DNA of 64,000 bases from Candidatus Lariskella endosymbiont of Epinotia ramella (GTDB taxonomy: Bacteria; Pseudomonadota; Alphaproteobacteria; Rickettsiales; Midichloriaceae): assembly GCF_964019805.1 (NCBI RefSeq), contig NZ_OZ026472.1:1240001-1304000 (forward strand), in the 5' to 3' direction. The notes under the pieces were generated by a model that had not been told where the DNA came from, ran no database searches, and was given only the letters and a program-made list of their open reading frames with translations. Shown one piece after another: positions 41,065-49,413 of the stretch; within the stretch, counting starts at the first letter, position 1; every line of letters starts with the position of its first letter. The position numbers were made by a program, and so were the translations under genes.

Positions 41065-41622
41065 TTATGGCAAAGGTTCTGGATTATCTGACAACTGTCT
41101 TAAAAACATTATCACCCCAGCCCTCTCCTTATCATCCTTTATTCCAGCGAAAGCCATCTTGGTACCTGGCACATATTTTTTTGGTGAATACAGATATCTG
41201 TATAGATCTTCATATGTCCAACTTGCTCCACTCTGCCCTCGCTGTTGCATTGCTGGAGAATAATCGAAATCTTGGCGATGCGCAACCTTAGCGTTCACTA
41301 TACCCCAAAGATTTGGCCCTATTTTATTTTTTGCATCCTTTGCATCTGTATGACAAACAGCACATTTCTTAAATACATTTTCACCCAACTTTGAATCTGC
41401 ATCTGCCATAATCTTTACTATATCTACCTCTTCAGGCAATTCATTGCTATTTGCTTGACCTGCAGCATCCACACCGCCTTCTTTTATTGCTACAATATAA
41501 CCAGGCTTTTTCAATTCTTTTTCAGGAATATATAGCATATTTCCAACGTTCCAGCTAAAAATGACTGCAAATATACCAAATGCAATAGCGAGCGCTATCT
41601 TATCAAACTCAAAATCTCGCAC
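41065..41622 (-). CDS. cycM: Membrane-anchored cytochrome c (CycM type)
   Basis: 185 residues. One N-terminal transmembrane anchor (IALAIAFGIFAVIFSW), a linker, and a class I cytochrome c domain with the haem site Cys87-x-x-Cys90-His91 (KKCAVCH) and axial Met156 in VPGTKMAFAG. The block IGPNLWGIV is typical. CycM shuttles electrons from the bc1 complex to cytochrome oxidase on the outer face of the inner membrane, so aerobic respiration is implied. First gene of the cycM-plsC-truB group. Confidence 0.93.
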   Translation of the reverse strand: MRDFEFDKIALAIAFGIFAVIFSWNVGNMLYIPEKELKKPGYIVAIKEGGVDAAGQANSNELPEEVDIVKIMADADSKLGENVFKKCAVCHTDAKDAKNKIGPNLWGIVNAKVAHRQDFDYSPAMQQRGQSGASWTYEDLYRYLYSPKKYVPGTKMAFAGIKDDKERAGVIMFLRQLSDNPEPLP

Positions 41623-41774
41623 AGGAAGCCCTCATCAAAGCCAAGTTAACATCAAAATCACCACAAATATATCAATATAAGATACCACAATTTATCGTAA
41701 AAAAGACAAAGGTTACTTTGAAAATGTTATATCACATCAAATCTCAAAGTTGAGCTCGTTATACCACAGATAAA

Positions 41775-41915
41775 TGAAGAGTTGGTATTTATTATACATA
41801 CGAAGTTAGACTTCAAAAAGAGCTAAGAAGAACTAAGGAAGCATGCGTACACATAAATACATAAGTAGTATTTTGGGTGACACCAATTTTTGAAGCATGA
41901 CTAGTATATATATAA
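41775..41915 (+). repeat. Dispersed repeat R4
   Basis: TGAAGAGTTGGTATTTATTA, TACGAAGTTAGACTTCAAAA ... CACCAATTTTTGAAGCATGA. One of the fullest copies of this family. Confidence 0.65.
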
Positions 41916-42021
41916 TGGGAAATATACCATAATACCAAATATTGTGAACTTGAAAATTGACAGGTTCATTACTGCATATAAGATACAAATAGAGACTCTG
42001 GTTATGTTTTAAAGATTATTA

Positions 42022-42345
42022 GATTTACCTTGGTTTCAAGCAATTACAATGCACCGAAAGTCCTGCAGAAAAAATGGCAAAATTGCCAAAAAATCTTATG
42101 GATTTTGTGAGGTACTACCTTAAGTAAGTGCACGCGCATGAATTTAAAATGGCATGATTTTTTAGAGTACCAGTTAATTTCTGAGTCAATTATATATATT
42201 TGAGAAGAAATTAACGAAGTAATACTTAAAAATCAGGCCAAAGGAGGTCTTGCGAAAGTGACTTTACCGGCAGTGCCTAATTAATCTTTGCTAGGTATAG
42301 AACAAATTATATACCCGAAAATTAGCGCTGGGGCCTTCGGCTCTG
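42022..42345 (-). repeat. Dispersed repeat R1 interrupted by an R3 element
   Basis: R1 blocks flank an R3: GCAATTACAATGCACCGAAA to GATTTTGTGAGG (to about 42120) on the left, and GCTAGGTATAGAACAAATTA with CCGAAAATTAGCGC (about 42291-42335) on the right. These two blocks are contiguous in other R1 copies. Confidence 0.65.
42121..42277 (-). repeat. Dispersed repeat R3 nested in R1
   Basis: GTACTACCTTAAGTAAGTGC ... TTAACGAAGTAATACTTAAA ... ACCGGCAGTGCC. Reverse orientation relative to the 29.1-kb copy. Confidence 0.7.
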
Positions 42346-42346
42346 T

Positions 42347-42437
42347 CATACTCGTCATACTTTTCAAAATTAGCGTCGTCAGATTGCTAATTATACACAT
42401 TCCACTAGCTCTTTTTGAAGTATGACTTCGTATGTAC
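42347..42437 (-). repeat. Dispersed repeat R4, partial
   Basis: CATACTCGTCATACTTTTCA ... TTTTTGAAGTATGACTTCGT. Reverse orientation; abuts the R1/R3 nest and the end of the next gene. Confidence 0.6.
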
Positions 42438-42453
42438 ATAATAAATATATTAG

Positions 42454-44115
42454 CTAGAATGGTACTAAACAGTCGTGTTGATCTGCATATTGCGCATCTT
42501 CAGCATAAGCTTTCGTGCATGAATTTAAGTGTTCATCTTGAGTACCAGTATGAACATTGTATTGTTGTTTTATATCAGGCTCAACAATATTTTGTTCAAT
42601 CGCAGCTCCTGCTTTTTTAGTATTATGTGATGTTTGAGTAGAAGCATAATACGCTAATTGCTTCCCTGTGTCTTCACTATTTGATATAGAGTACATTAGC
42701 TTCATAACTTCCACTACTTTCATGGCATTATTTCCGTAGTAAATGCCATTTATAATATTTAATGTGGTAAAAATATCACTTAAAGTATGCATGCCAAGTG
42801 CGGCGGCAGTACATTCGGCGATGCTTATTCCGCCACTATATAAGCCTCCAATAAAACCAAAAGAAAGTATACCACCTAACGTACTAATTCCTGAGCTAAT
42901 TAGGCATTTAGTAAAGCCATTTTCTATATCATTAAAAGATGCACTATGCTTAACGAGATGCCCAACTGTATTTGCAATTGTGTGTGCAAATGGCTCTGCG
43001 AGTTTGTATTGCGCAGTAGCTAATGTGATGCTTATAGGCAAATATGCATCAGATGCAAGCGGTTGAAATTGAGTTGTTAGCCATTGTATATTTTGATCAA
43101 ATACAATATCTGCTGTTTTTTCTATTGTCCAAAAAATGACGTTTGCGTTATCTATTAAATAGAGCGCAGTTTTACTGGTTTCAACTATTTGTATGGTATT
43201 TTTGTACGTAGCGTAATTTGAAAATCCTGCTTCTAATGCTTTACGGTGATTTGATATAGCCACATGTTCCGCCAGCAATTTTTCTACTACTTCAATTCTT
43301 GACGTGTCCAAGGCTTTAGATTGTGATGTATCAAAAAATTCTGCGTCCATTAATAAAATATTATTTTGAGATACCTCACCATCACGCACAAAGATGTTTC
43401 CTAATTCTGCCAGCTTTTCTCTGCTGATTATATACCCTTCGGCATTTTTCTGGCCTTTTGATGTCAATTTTATAAATACATCTTCAGAGGAGTCAGAGAA
43501 GCGAAATAAATATTGAAGATCAAATAATCCTACCTTTTCAATCAATTCATTCTTATTCTGACGTTCAACCCAATTTTTGCCAAGAACAACTTCTTTTACT
43601 TGATTCCAGATTGTTTCCTCTGATGCTTTTTGAGCGCTCTTGATTTCTCCGAAATACCTAGCATCCATAATAGTTGCTTTGATTCCTACACTAAACGCAT
43701 TATCTATATCTGATAAAAACGTATTCTCTAAAACCAAATCTACTTTTAAAGAACTTAGATTTAGGTCTCTTGTGTCGATACTTTGAATATCATGTTGCCC
43801 TTGTCCCGCCTCATTTCCCACGTTCTCAATCTGATTTATTGCAACAAGAGGGCCACCAAACAGTCCTTGATTTAAAAATACCATTGCTGCATTTTGTTCA
43901 TACTTTGACATATAGTTATTAAAATCGCCTGGCGATTCTATGAATTTATATACGCCCTTTTTCTTCGCAGCTAATTTATTACGTTGTATATCTTTTAAAA
44001 ACTGAGCGTTTTCCCTGTCATCTAGATTGTTATATATACTGAATAACTTAGCGTGTGATGGCTTTGTAAAACCATAGTATTCAAAAAGACCGTTTTGATT
44101 TGTGGTACCTGGCAT
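42454..44115 (-). CDS. Large protein of unknown function with a glycine-rich hydrophobic segment
   Basis: 553 residues, not recognised. The ATG at 44115 has AAGG eight bases upstream. The N-terminal half is hydrophilic and mixed (YMSKYEQNAAMVFLNQGLFG, then LSSLKVDLVLENTFLSDIDN). Residues ~400-455 are glycine/serine/alanine-rich and hydrophobic (CLISSGISTLGGILSFGFIG, GLYSGGISIAECTAAALGMH), resembling the membrane-active segments of some toxins and effectors. The last 60 residues are polar with several His/Gln (IEQNIVEPDIKQQYNVHTG). There is no signal peptide. It stands alone between repeat fields and may be a T4SS-delivered effector, but this is inference from size, isolation and setting only. 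Confidence 0.7.
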   Translation of the reverse strand: MPGTTNQNGLFEYYGFTKPSHAKLFSIYNNLDDRENAQFLKDIQRNKLAAKKKGVYKFIESPGDFNNYMSKYEQNAAMVFLNQGLFGGPLVAINQIENVGNEAGQGQHDIQSIDTRDLNLSSLKVDLVLENTFLSDIDNAFSVGIKATIMDARYFGEIKSAQKASEETIWNQVKEVVLGKNWVERQNKNELIEKVGLFDLQYLFRFSDSSEDVFIKLTSKGQKNAEGYIISREKLAELGNIFVRDGEVSQNNILLMDAEFFDTSQSKALDTSRIEVVEKLLAEHVAISNHRKALEAGFSNYATYKNTIQIVETSKTALYLIDNANVIFWTIEKTADIVFDQNIQWLTTQFQPLASDAYLPISITLATAQYKLAEPFAHTIANTVGHLVKHSASFNDIENGFTKCLISSGISTLGGILSFGFIGGLYSGGISIAECTAAALGMHTLSDIFTTLNIINGIYYGNNAMKVVEVMKLMYSISNSEDTGKQLAYYASTQTSHNTKKAGAAIEQNIVEPDIKQQYNVHTGTQDEHLNSCTKAYAEDAQYADQHDCLVPF

Positions 44116-44512
44116 GATAATAACCTTGTTTGGTATGTTAAATTTGTTCTGCTTGCTGCGCTATTTCATTTTCTAAAGCAGTGATATTGCAAACTATAAC
44201 ATATAAATTCGCACACATCTGCATTTTGCTTTGCTTATAAGCTGAATTTTCATACAAATGCATGACATAGTATTAAATTTGCGTTAAATGTTTTGAAAAA
44301 TTTATTAAAATGCTGTCAAATTATCGCATGGATTTTTTGATTAATTTTTAAATTTTCACTGCTTGAGTATCTGGTGGCAAATATTGAGGCATTAGAATAT
44401 ACCACTGCACACCACATAAATTTGTTATATATCTACTTGCGAATTTTATGAAAAAGAATAGAAAGATTTGTATGGCTAAAGCTGCAACTCTCATCAATGG
44501 AAAAGTTACATT
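44116..44512. other. Gene-poor spacer upstream of IS copy 4
   Basis: 397 bp. The only reading frame is a short one from ATG 44448 (MKKNRKICMAKAATLINGKV) that runs into IS copy 4; with the IS removed it would stop three codons later, so it is not supported as a gene. No known repeat. Confidence 0.5.
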
Positions 44513-44532
44513 AGACCTCTTGCATAACCTAT

Positions 44533-44901
44533 TTAAAGCTCAAAGTTATAGATACCAGCAAGTAAATTAAACCTTAAACCGAATCGTTTTCTTCTGTTCC
44601 TATAACGATCAGCGATAATTTTAAATCGTTTGATCATGCCTATGACGTTTTCATTTAAAACACGTTCACTAGACAATTGACGATTTTTCTTTTTATCTTT
44701 CCTGCTTAGTGGTCGCTTTTTTGTCTTTTTCTTTGGTAACTCTGAATTATAATGCAACTTATCAATGCCTTGATAACCAGTATCTGTAAGAACTTTAATC
44801 TCAGGGTGGATGTGAACTCCGGATTCTTTAAATAACCTGAAATCATGACGCTTGCCATTAGAAAAATTAGTGCAAATGATTTCTTTTTTCCTTTTATCCA
44901 C
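44533..44901 (-). CDS. IS5-type transposase, second ORF (copy 4)
   Basis: 122 codons, same protein as in copy 1; slippery heptamer at 44932-44938 on the minus strand. Confidence 0.88.
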   Translation of the reverse strand: MDKRKKEIICTNFSNGKRHDFRLFKESGVHIHPEIKVLTDTGYQGIDKLHYNSELPKKKTKKRPLSRKDKKKNRQLSSERVLNENVIGMIKRFKIIADRYRNRRKRFGLRFNLLAGIYNFEL

Positions 44902-44915
44902 AATAAGCTGAGTTT

Positions 44916-45386
44916 TTAGAGTATGTCGCCTCTTTTTTCCCGAATAAAAGTGCTTCTGTTTTTTTTAGGTCGTTCTATCGGTGTTTCAGTAGCATCAATT
45001 AACACAAGTTCGTATTCAGAATCGCTTTTTAGTAATGCTTTACGTCCAGGTAGTGAAAATCGTTTATCTTTAATTAGAGTATCTTCAATCCAACGTATAT
45101 TACGATAACAGGCACTTTCACTTATTCCATAACTGCGGGAAATATGAAAATATGTCCTGTATTCACGCAAGTACTCAAGCGTCATGAGTAATCGATCTTC
45201 TAAAGCCAATTTATTGGGTTTTCCACCTTGAGACTTTAAAATAGCTTCAGCTTCTTTTAATATACTTAGTATAACTTCAAACGTTCCTCGTTTAATGCCA
45301 GTAAGCCTGCGAAACTCTTCTGCGTATTCATCTTTGATGTTTTCAAACTTCATGTTATCCTTGATAAAATCAAGGATTTTAATCAA
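44916..45386 (-). CDS. IS5-type transposase, first ORF (copy 4)
   Basis: 156 codons, same protein as in copy 1. Confidence 0.88.
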   Translation of the reverse strand: MIKILDFIKDNMKFENIKDEYAEEFRRLTGIKRGTFEVILSILKEAEAILKSQGGKPNKLALEDRLLMTLEYLREYRTYFHISRSYGISESACYRNIRWIEDTLIKDKRFSLPGRKALLKSDSEYELVLIDATETPIERPKKNRSTFIREKRGDIL

Positions 45387-45543
45387 TTTATATGGTTATG
45401 CAAGAGGTCTATTGCATACAGAGTAATAGTTTTTCATATAACTTTTGATGTAATCAGCATAAAATACTTATATCTGTTCATTTGCAATCTTCAGTGCTGT
45501 GTATTATGATCATGATCAAAATATGTGAGATCAGTATTAAAAC

Positions 45544-46290
45544 ATGGCTGGACATTCAAAATTTAAAAACATAATGCATAGAAAAGGTGCGCAAGATCAG
45601 AAACGCGCCAAGATGTTCACAAAAGTAGTGCGCGAAATTGTAGTGGCAGCTCGTAGCGGTCACATGGATCCTGCATTTAATCCTAGACTCAGAGCTGCTA
45701 TAGCACTTGCAAGAGAAGTGAATATGCCAAAAGACAGAGTGGAGGCTGCTATAGCAAAAGCTACGTCGAATACCGAAGATAGCAACTATCATGAGATCAG
45801 GTATGAGGGATATGGGCTTGATGGCGCTGCTTTCATTATAGAGGCTCTAACTGATAATAAAAACAGAACTGCTGGTGAAGTTAGGTCAGCTTTTTCAAAG
45901 TATGGAGGTACGCTTGCAGAAACAGGAAGTGTATCTTATCTTTTTCAAAGGCTTGGGATTGTAGTGTATAACTTTGCTTCAAAAGCTGGACAAGATAGAA
46001 TGCTGGAGATTGCACTTGATGCCGGAGCTTTGGATTGTATATTCTATGAAAGTGAGTGTGAGATCGTTTGTGATCATACGGATTTTCATAGCACAAGAGA
46101 GAAGTTAGAATCTGAGCTGGGCATACCATCTATTGCAAGGTTAATTTGGAAGCCCAATGCGCAAATATCACTTAGTGAAGACAAGTTGAAAACTATGATC
46201 AAGCTTATAGATATTTTGGAAGATAATGATGATGTTCAGAATGTGTATCATAATTTTACTATACCTGATAGCATGGCAGAGTTGGATTAA
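45544..46290 (+). CDS. yebC: YebC/PmpR-family regulatory or translation protein
   Basis: 248 residues. N-terminal MAGHSKFKNIMHRKGAQDQK, then NPRLRAAIALAREVNMPKDR and KYGGTLAETGSVSYLF are diagnostic of the YebC (TACO1) family. Members were described as DNA-binding regulators and, more recently, as factors that help ribosomes through difficult sequences; which applies here cannot be read from sequence. Single gene; IS copy 4 lies just upstream of it, so its promoter may be affected. Confidence 0.95.
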   Translation: MAGHSKFKNIMHRKGAQDQKRAKMFTKVVREIVVAARSGHMDPAFNPRLRAAIALAREVNMPKDRVEAAIAKATSNTEDSNYHEIRYEGYGLDGAAFIIEALTDNKNRTAGEVRSAFSKYGGTLAETGSVSYLFQRLGIVVYNFASKAGQDRMLEIALDAGALDCIFYESECEIVCDHTDFHSTREKLESELGIPSIARLIWKPNAQISLSEDKLKTMIKLIDILEDNDDVQNVYHNFTIPDSMAELD

Positions 46291-46343
46291 GAGTAGAGTT
46301 TGTTTTTGAATGTTGCTGTTGAATCTAAATTGAGCTGAATCTT

Positions 46344-46544
46344 ATGTGCGCGTTGATTAATGATAAGGTTGGAAGTCCAGAATTTCATAATTTGAAAGAT
46401 GCGAAAGTTGTGGTTGCAGAACATATTTACTGTGAGGGATCACATGGTAGTCCTGGGCATCCAAGGGTATATTTATATGTTGATAAAGAGGATGGTGCGA
46501 TATGCCCATATTGCAATCAGATGTTTATATATAAAGAGCTCTGA
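46344..46544 (+). CDS. Zinc-finger domain protein (NDUFS6/zf-CHCC type)
   Basis: 66 residues. The zinc ligands lie in EHIYCEGSHGSPGHPRVYL and AICPYCNQMFIY (a C-x8-H...C-x2-C pattern). This small protein is related to the NDUFS6 accessory subunit of respiratory complex I in alphaproteobacteria and mitochondria, so a role in complex I is likely. Lies 53 bp after yebC on the same strand. Confidence 0.85.
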   Translation: MCALINDKVGSPEFHNLKDAKVVVAEHIYCEGSHGSPGHPRVYLYVDKEDGAICPYCNQMFIYKEL

Positions 46545-46566
46545 TATTGTATTGTAAGTTATTTTG

Positions 46567-46734
46567 TATATCCGCCAAAAATTGATTTGCTATGCAATTT
46601 TTGCATATTAATTAGTCCTGCGCCTAAAAACGCTACTTTCACAAAATCCGTAAGGTTTTTGCGTTTTTTCTTACGGCTTTAAAACACTATTTTCCAACTC
46701 TAAACGCAATTTGACACAGGGCGCATTCTAATTT
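46567..46734 (+). repeat. Dispersed repeat R2, internally deleted
   Basis: TATATCCGCCAAAAATTGAT ... CTACTTTCACAAAATCCGTA ... GACACAGGGCGC. The region around the ...TTAGCNNNGCTAATTTT dyad is lost. Fills most of the spacer to 46859. Confidence 0.75.
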
Positions 46735-46859
46735 GAAGTGCGACAATCTATCGTGTAGCCTGAAAGATGCTCTTTGCACTGGCTTTACTGGAAAATGCGA
46801 GTTTTAATAGGAAGTCTAGAAAGACTTGTTAAAAGTAATAGCATACGGCTCTATATAAA

Positions 46860-47702
46860 TTAAAAATTCATATTAAGTCCAAGCTTTATGCTATGCATAT
46901 GAAGGCTGGTAGAAAGCGGAAGTGATGCTCCTTCAGGCGCAACACTATACTTCGAATCACTTCCATCATATTGAGGTAAAACAATATAATCAGGTTTACT
47001 CGTTCTAATCTTACCAGCATCATAATATGTATAACCTAAATCAATTGCAACTCTATCACTGATATCATATCTAAAACCAAATGCTAGACTGTAAGCAATA
47101 CGATTAGAACGCTCGCCTTTATAAATCCAATTATGTTTGTCCGCAGTTACTGTAAAATCACCAGGCGTATTCATTGCAACACCAAGCCCTGCACCTAAAT
47201 ATGGTGTAACCTTAGAAAATTTTGCGATGTCGTAATAAAAATTCGCCATTGCTAAGTTTCCAGAAATATTTTGCTTTTCATACCCTGTAACTTGGATCAG
47301 CGGCACTTGTACTGGGAAATCACACTGAGGAGGAGAAGCAATATTCTGCAGAAACCCATCTGGACAATCCACCTGTTTCAATTGAGTTTCACTTGCCACT
47401 GTTATATCTGTAATATAATTCTCATACATTACATTAAACGATGATACTTCTATTTCTCCTCTGAAGTTACCAAAAACCTTTCCAACACCGAAACTGTATA
47501 AATTACCAATGTTTGGTTTATGTTCTAGGTAACCAAAACCATTTTTATCTAAAGGTTCATTATCAGAGAATTTTAATGGAGCTAAAATTCTATAATCAAT
47601 TTTGCCATAAAACTTTGCAATACATTCTGAAACTTGAAATAAAGCAAATAACAAAATAAAAAACTGCAACTTGTGATTTGAAAAATATTTAGAAAAGCAC
47701 AT
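46860..47702 (-). CDS. Outer-membrane beta-barrel protein
   Basis: 280 residues. A signal peptide (hydrophobic core FFILLFALFQV, cleavage near ECIA) is followed by alternating amphipathic strands; typical are GNLAMANFYYDI, VTPYLGAGLGVAMN, IAYSLAFGFRYDISDRVAID and the C-terminal SIKLGLNMNF ending in Phe, the BAM recognition signal. It resembles the small eight-stranded surface antigens (OMP_b-brl/Opa or Msp2/P44-like) common in Rickettsiales. A loop with two cysteines (QVDCPDGFLQNIASPPQCDF) is likely surface exposed. Probable surface antigen or porin. Confidence 0.85.
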   Translation of the reverse strand: MCFSKYFSNHKLQFFILLFALFQVSECIAKFYGKIDYRILAPLKFSDNEPLDKNGFGYLEHKPNIGNLYSFGVGKVFGNFRGEIEVSSFNVMYENYITDITVASETQLKQVDCPDGFLQNIASPPQCDFPVQVPLIQVTGYEKQNISGNLAMANFYYDIAKFSKVTPYLGAGLGVAMNTPGDFTVTADKHNWIYKGERSNRIAYSLAFGFRYDISDRVAIDLGYTYYDAGKIRTSKPDYIVLPQYDGSDSKYSVAPEGASLPLSTSLHMHSIKLGLNMNF

Positions 47703-47789
47703 AATGAATGTTTATAATAAAAGGTTGCTATGCAGTATTAGAATGCTTGCAAACTAAATGCTACGAAATTGCCAAGAAAATTTATAGTA

Positions 47790-47956
47790 GGCACTGCTGG
47801 CGAAGTCACTTTCACAAGACCTCCTTTGGCCTGATTTTCAAGTATTACTTCGTTAATTTATTCACCAATATATATCAGCATTGACTCAGAAATTAACTTG
47901 ACACTTCAAAAAGTCATGCTCTTAAAATCCTCGCGCGCGCTTATAAAGGCAGTTCT
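47790..47956 (+). repeat. Dispersed repeat R3
   Basis: GGCACTGCTGGCGAAGTCAC ... AAGTATTACTTCGTTAATTT ... TTATAAAGGCAGTTCT, same orientation as the 29.1-kb copy. Confidence 0.7.
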
Positions 47957-48084
47957 GAAATCAAAAATGCAACACAGATCTGCTAACGCACTAACAAATT
48001 TTATCGCGATTCAAAACATACTGATTTGAAAGAGCATGTCGCAAAAATATATTTTCAACCTATATACCGAACATATACCGCAGG

Positions 48085-48222
48085 TAAATGAAGAGTTGGG
48101 AGTTGAGATTTGAACTTTTGCACATACGAAGTTATACTTCGCAAGGAAATATATAATAAATACATAACAAGCGATCTTTAAAAAGCACCAATTTTGAAAA
48201 GTATAACGAGTATATTCACATC
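48085..48222 (+). repeat. Dispersed repeat R4
   Basis: TGAAGAGTTGGGAGTTGAGA ... CACCAATTTTGAAAAGTATA, then ACGAGTATATTCA. The reading frame over it (48011-48226, minus) is fortuitous. Confidence 0.65.
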
Positions 48223-48357
48223 TCAACGCAGCAGTACCATTAAATCTCGTTTTTGATACATGCTGTGCTTTCTAATATAACCAACTCTATTGCCCAAATG
48301 CTTAGCAATATATTTTTGCAAAAAACATAAAAAATAAAGCATTTGCATCAAATATTC

Positions 48358-48528
48358 CTAAGCGAAAGGCGAAAAATCTATCCAAGCATAATGGCTGCTT
48401 GAAATCTGATCCCAGAAATTAGAAGGAGCGCCATTAAAACTAGTCCAAAGCGTCGATGTTCCATACGAACCATACCCATCCTGTGTAGCACCACCAATAC
48501 TCGGAATTAACGTTGTTCCATCAACATT
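48358..48528 (-). pseudogene. 3' fragment of an unknown gene, cut by IS copy 5
   Basis: The minus strand is open from the IS end to a TAG at 48358-48360. It reads VDGTTLIPSIGGATQDGYGS, then YGTSTLWTSFNGAPSNFWDQ and ends SSHYAWIDFSPFA. It is rich in Gly, Ser, Thr and aromatics, like a secreted or surface protein, but is not recognised. Its 5' part is absent: the other side of the IS holds a different gene on the other strand. Confidence 0.5.
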
Positions 48529-48552
48529 AGACCTCTTGCATAACCATATAAA

Positions 48553-49023
48553 TTGATTAAAATCCTTGATTTTATCAAGGATAACATGAAGTTTGAAAAC
48601 ATCAAAGATGAATACGCAGAAGAGTTTCGCAGGCTTACTGGCATTAAACGAGGAACGTTTGAAGTTATACTAAGTATATTAAAAGAAGCTGAAGCTATTT
48701 TAAAGTCTCAAGGTGGAAAACCCAATAAATTGGCTTTAGAAGATCGATTACTCATGACGCTTGAGTACTTGCGTGAATACAGGACATATTTTCATATTTC
48801 CCGCAGTTATGGAATAAGTGAAAGTGCCTGTTATCGTAATATACGTTGGATTGAAGATACTCTAATTAAAGATAAACGATTTTCACTACCTGGACGTAAA
48901 GCATTACTAAAAAGCGATTCTGAATACGAACTTGTGTTAATTGATGCTACTGAAACACCGATAGAACGACCTAAAAAAAACAGAAGCACTTTTATTCGGG
49001 AAAAAAGAGGCGACATACTCTAA
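48553..49023 (+). CDS. IS5-type transposase, first ORF (copy 5)
   Basis: 156 codons, same protein as in copy 1; slippery heptamer AAAAAAG at 49001-49007. Confidence 0.88.
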   Translation: MIKILDFIKDNMKFENIKDEYAEEFRRLTGIKRGTFEVILSILKEAEAILKSQGGKPNKLALEDRLLMTLEYLREYRTYFHISRSYGISESACYRNIRWIEDTLIKDKRFSLPGRKALLKSDSEYELVLIDATETPIERPKKNRSTFIREKRGDIL

Positions 49024-49037
49024 AAACTCAGCTTATT

Positions 49038-49406
49038 GTGGATAAAAGGAAAAAAGAAATCATTTGCACTAATTTTTCTAATGGCAAGCGTCATGATTTC
49101 AGGTTATTTAAAGAATCCGGAGTTCACATCCACCCTGAGATTAAAGTTCTTACAGATACTGGTTATCAAGGCATTGATAAGTTGCATTATAATTCAGAGT
49201 TACCAAAGAAAAAGACAAAAAAGCGACCACTAAGCAGGAAAGATAAAAAGAAAAATCGTCAATTGTCTAGTGAACGTGTTTTAAATGAAAACGTCATAGG
49301 CATGATCAAACGATTTAAAATTATCGCTGATCGTTATAGGAACAGAAGAAAACGATTCGGTTTAAGGTTTAATTTACTTGCTGGTATCTATAACTTTGAG
49401 CTTTAA
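49038..49406 (+). CDS. IS5-type transposase, second ORF (copy 5)
   Basis: 122 codons, same protein as in copy 1. Ends 8 bp before the start of the ankyrin/Ulp1 reading frame. Confidence 0.88.
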   Translation: MDKRKKEIICTNFSNGKRHDFRLFKESGVHIHPEIKVLTDTGYQGIDKLHYNSELPKKKTKKRPLSRKDKKKNRQLSSERVLNENVIGMIKRFKIIADRYRNRRKRFGLRFNLLAGIYNFEL

Positions 49407-49413
49407 ATAGGTT

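Larger units (their letters stand above)
44513..45410 (-). mobile_element. IS5-type insertion sequence, copy 4 (898 bp)
   Basis: Same ends as the other copies, flanked by ATT on both sides. Sits 133 bp upstream of yebC. Confidence 0.95.

Noticed and set aside
44448-44512. Start of a gene interrupted by IS copy 4
   Set aside because: Removing the IS and one ATT leaves only about 25 codons before a stop, too short to support.
48011-48226. A 71-codon minus-strand ORF
   Set aside because: Lies over an R4 repeat; composition and lack of a start signal argue against a gene.
48358-49413. A CidA-like partner gene upstream of the Ulp1-type protein
   Set aside because: Only the IS and the 3' end of an opposite-strand gene are there; nothing resembles CidA.
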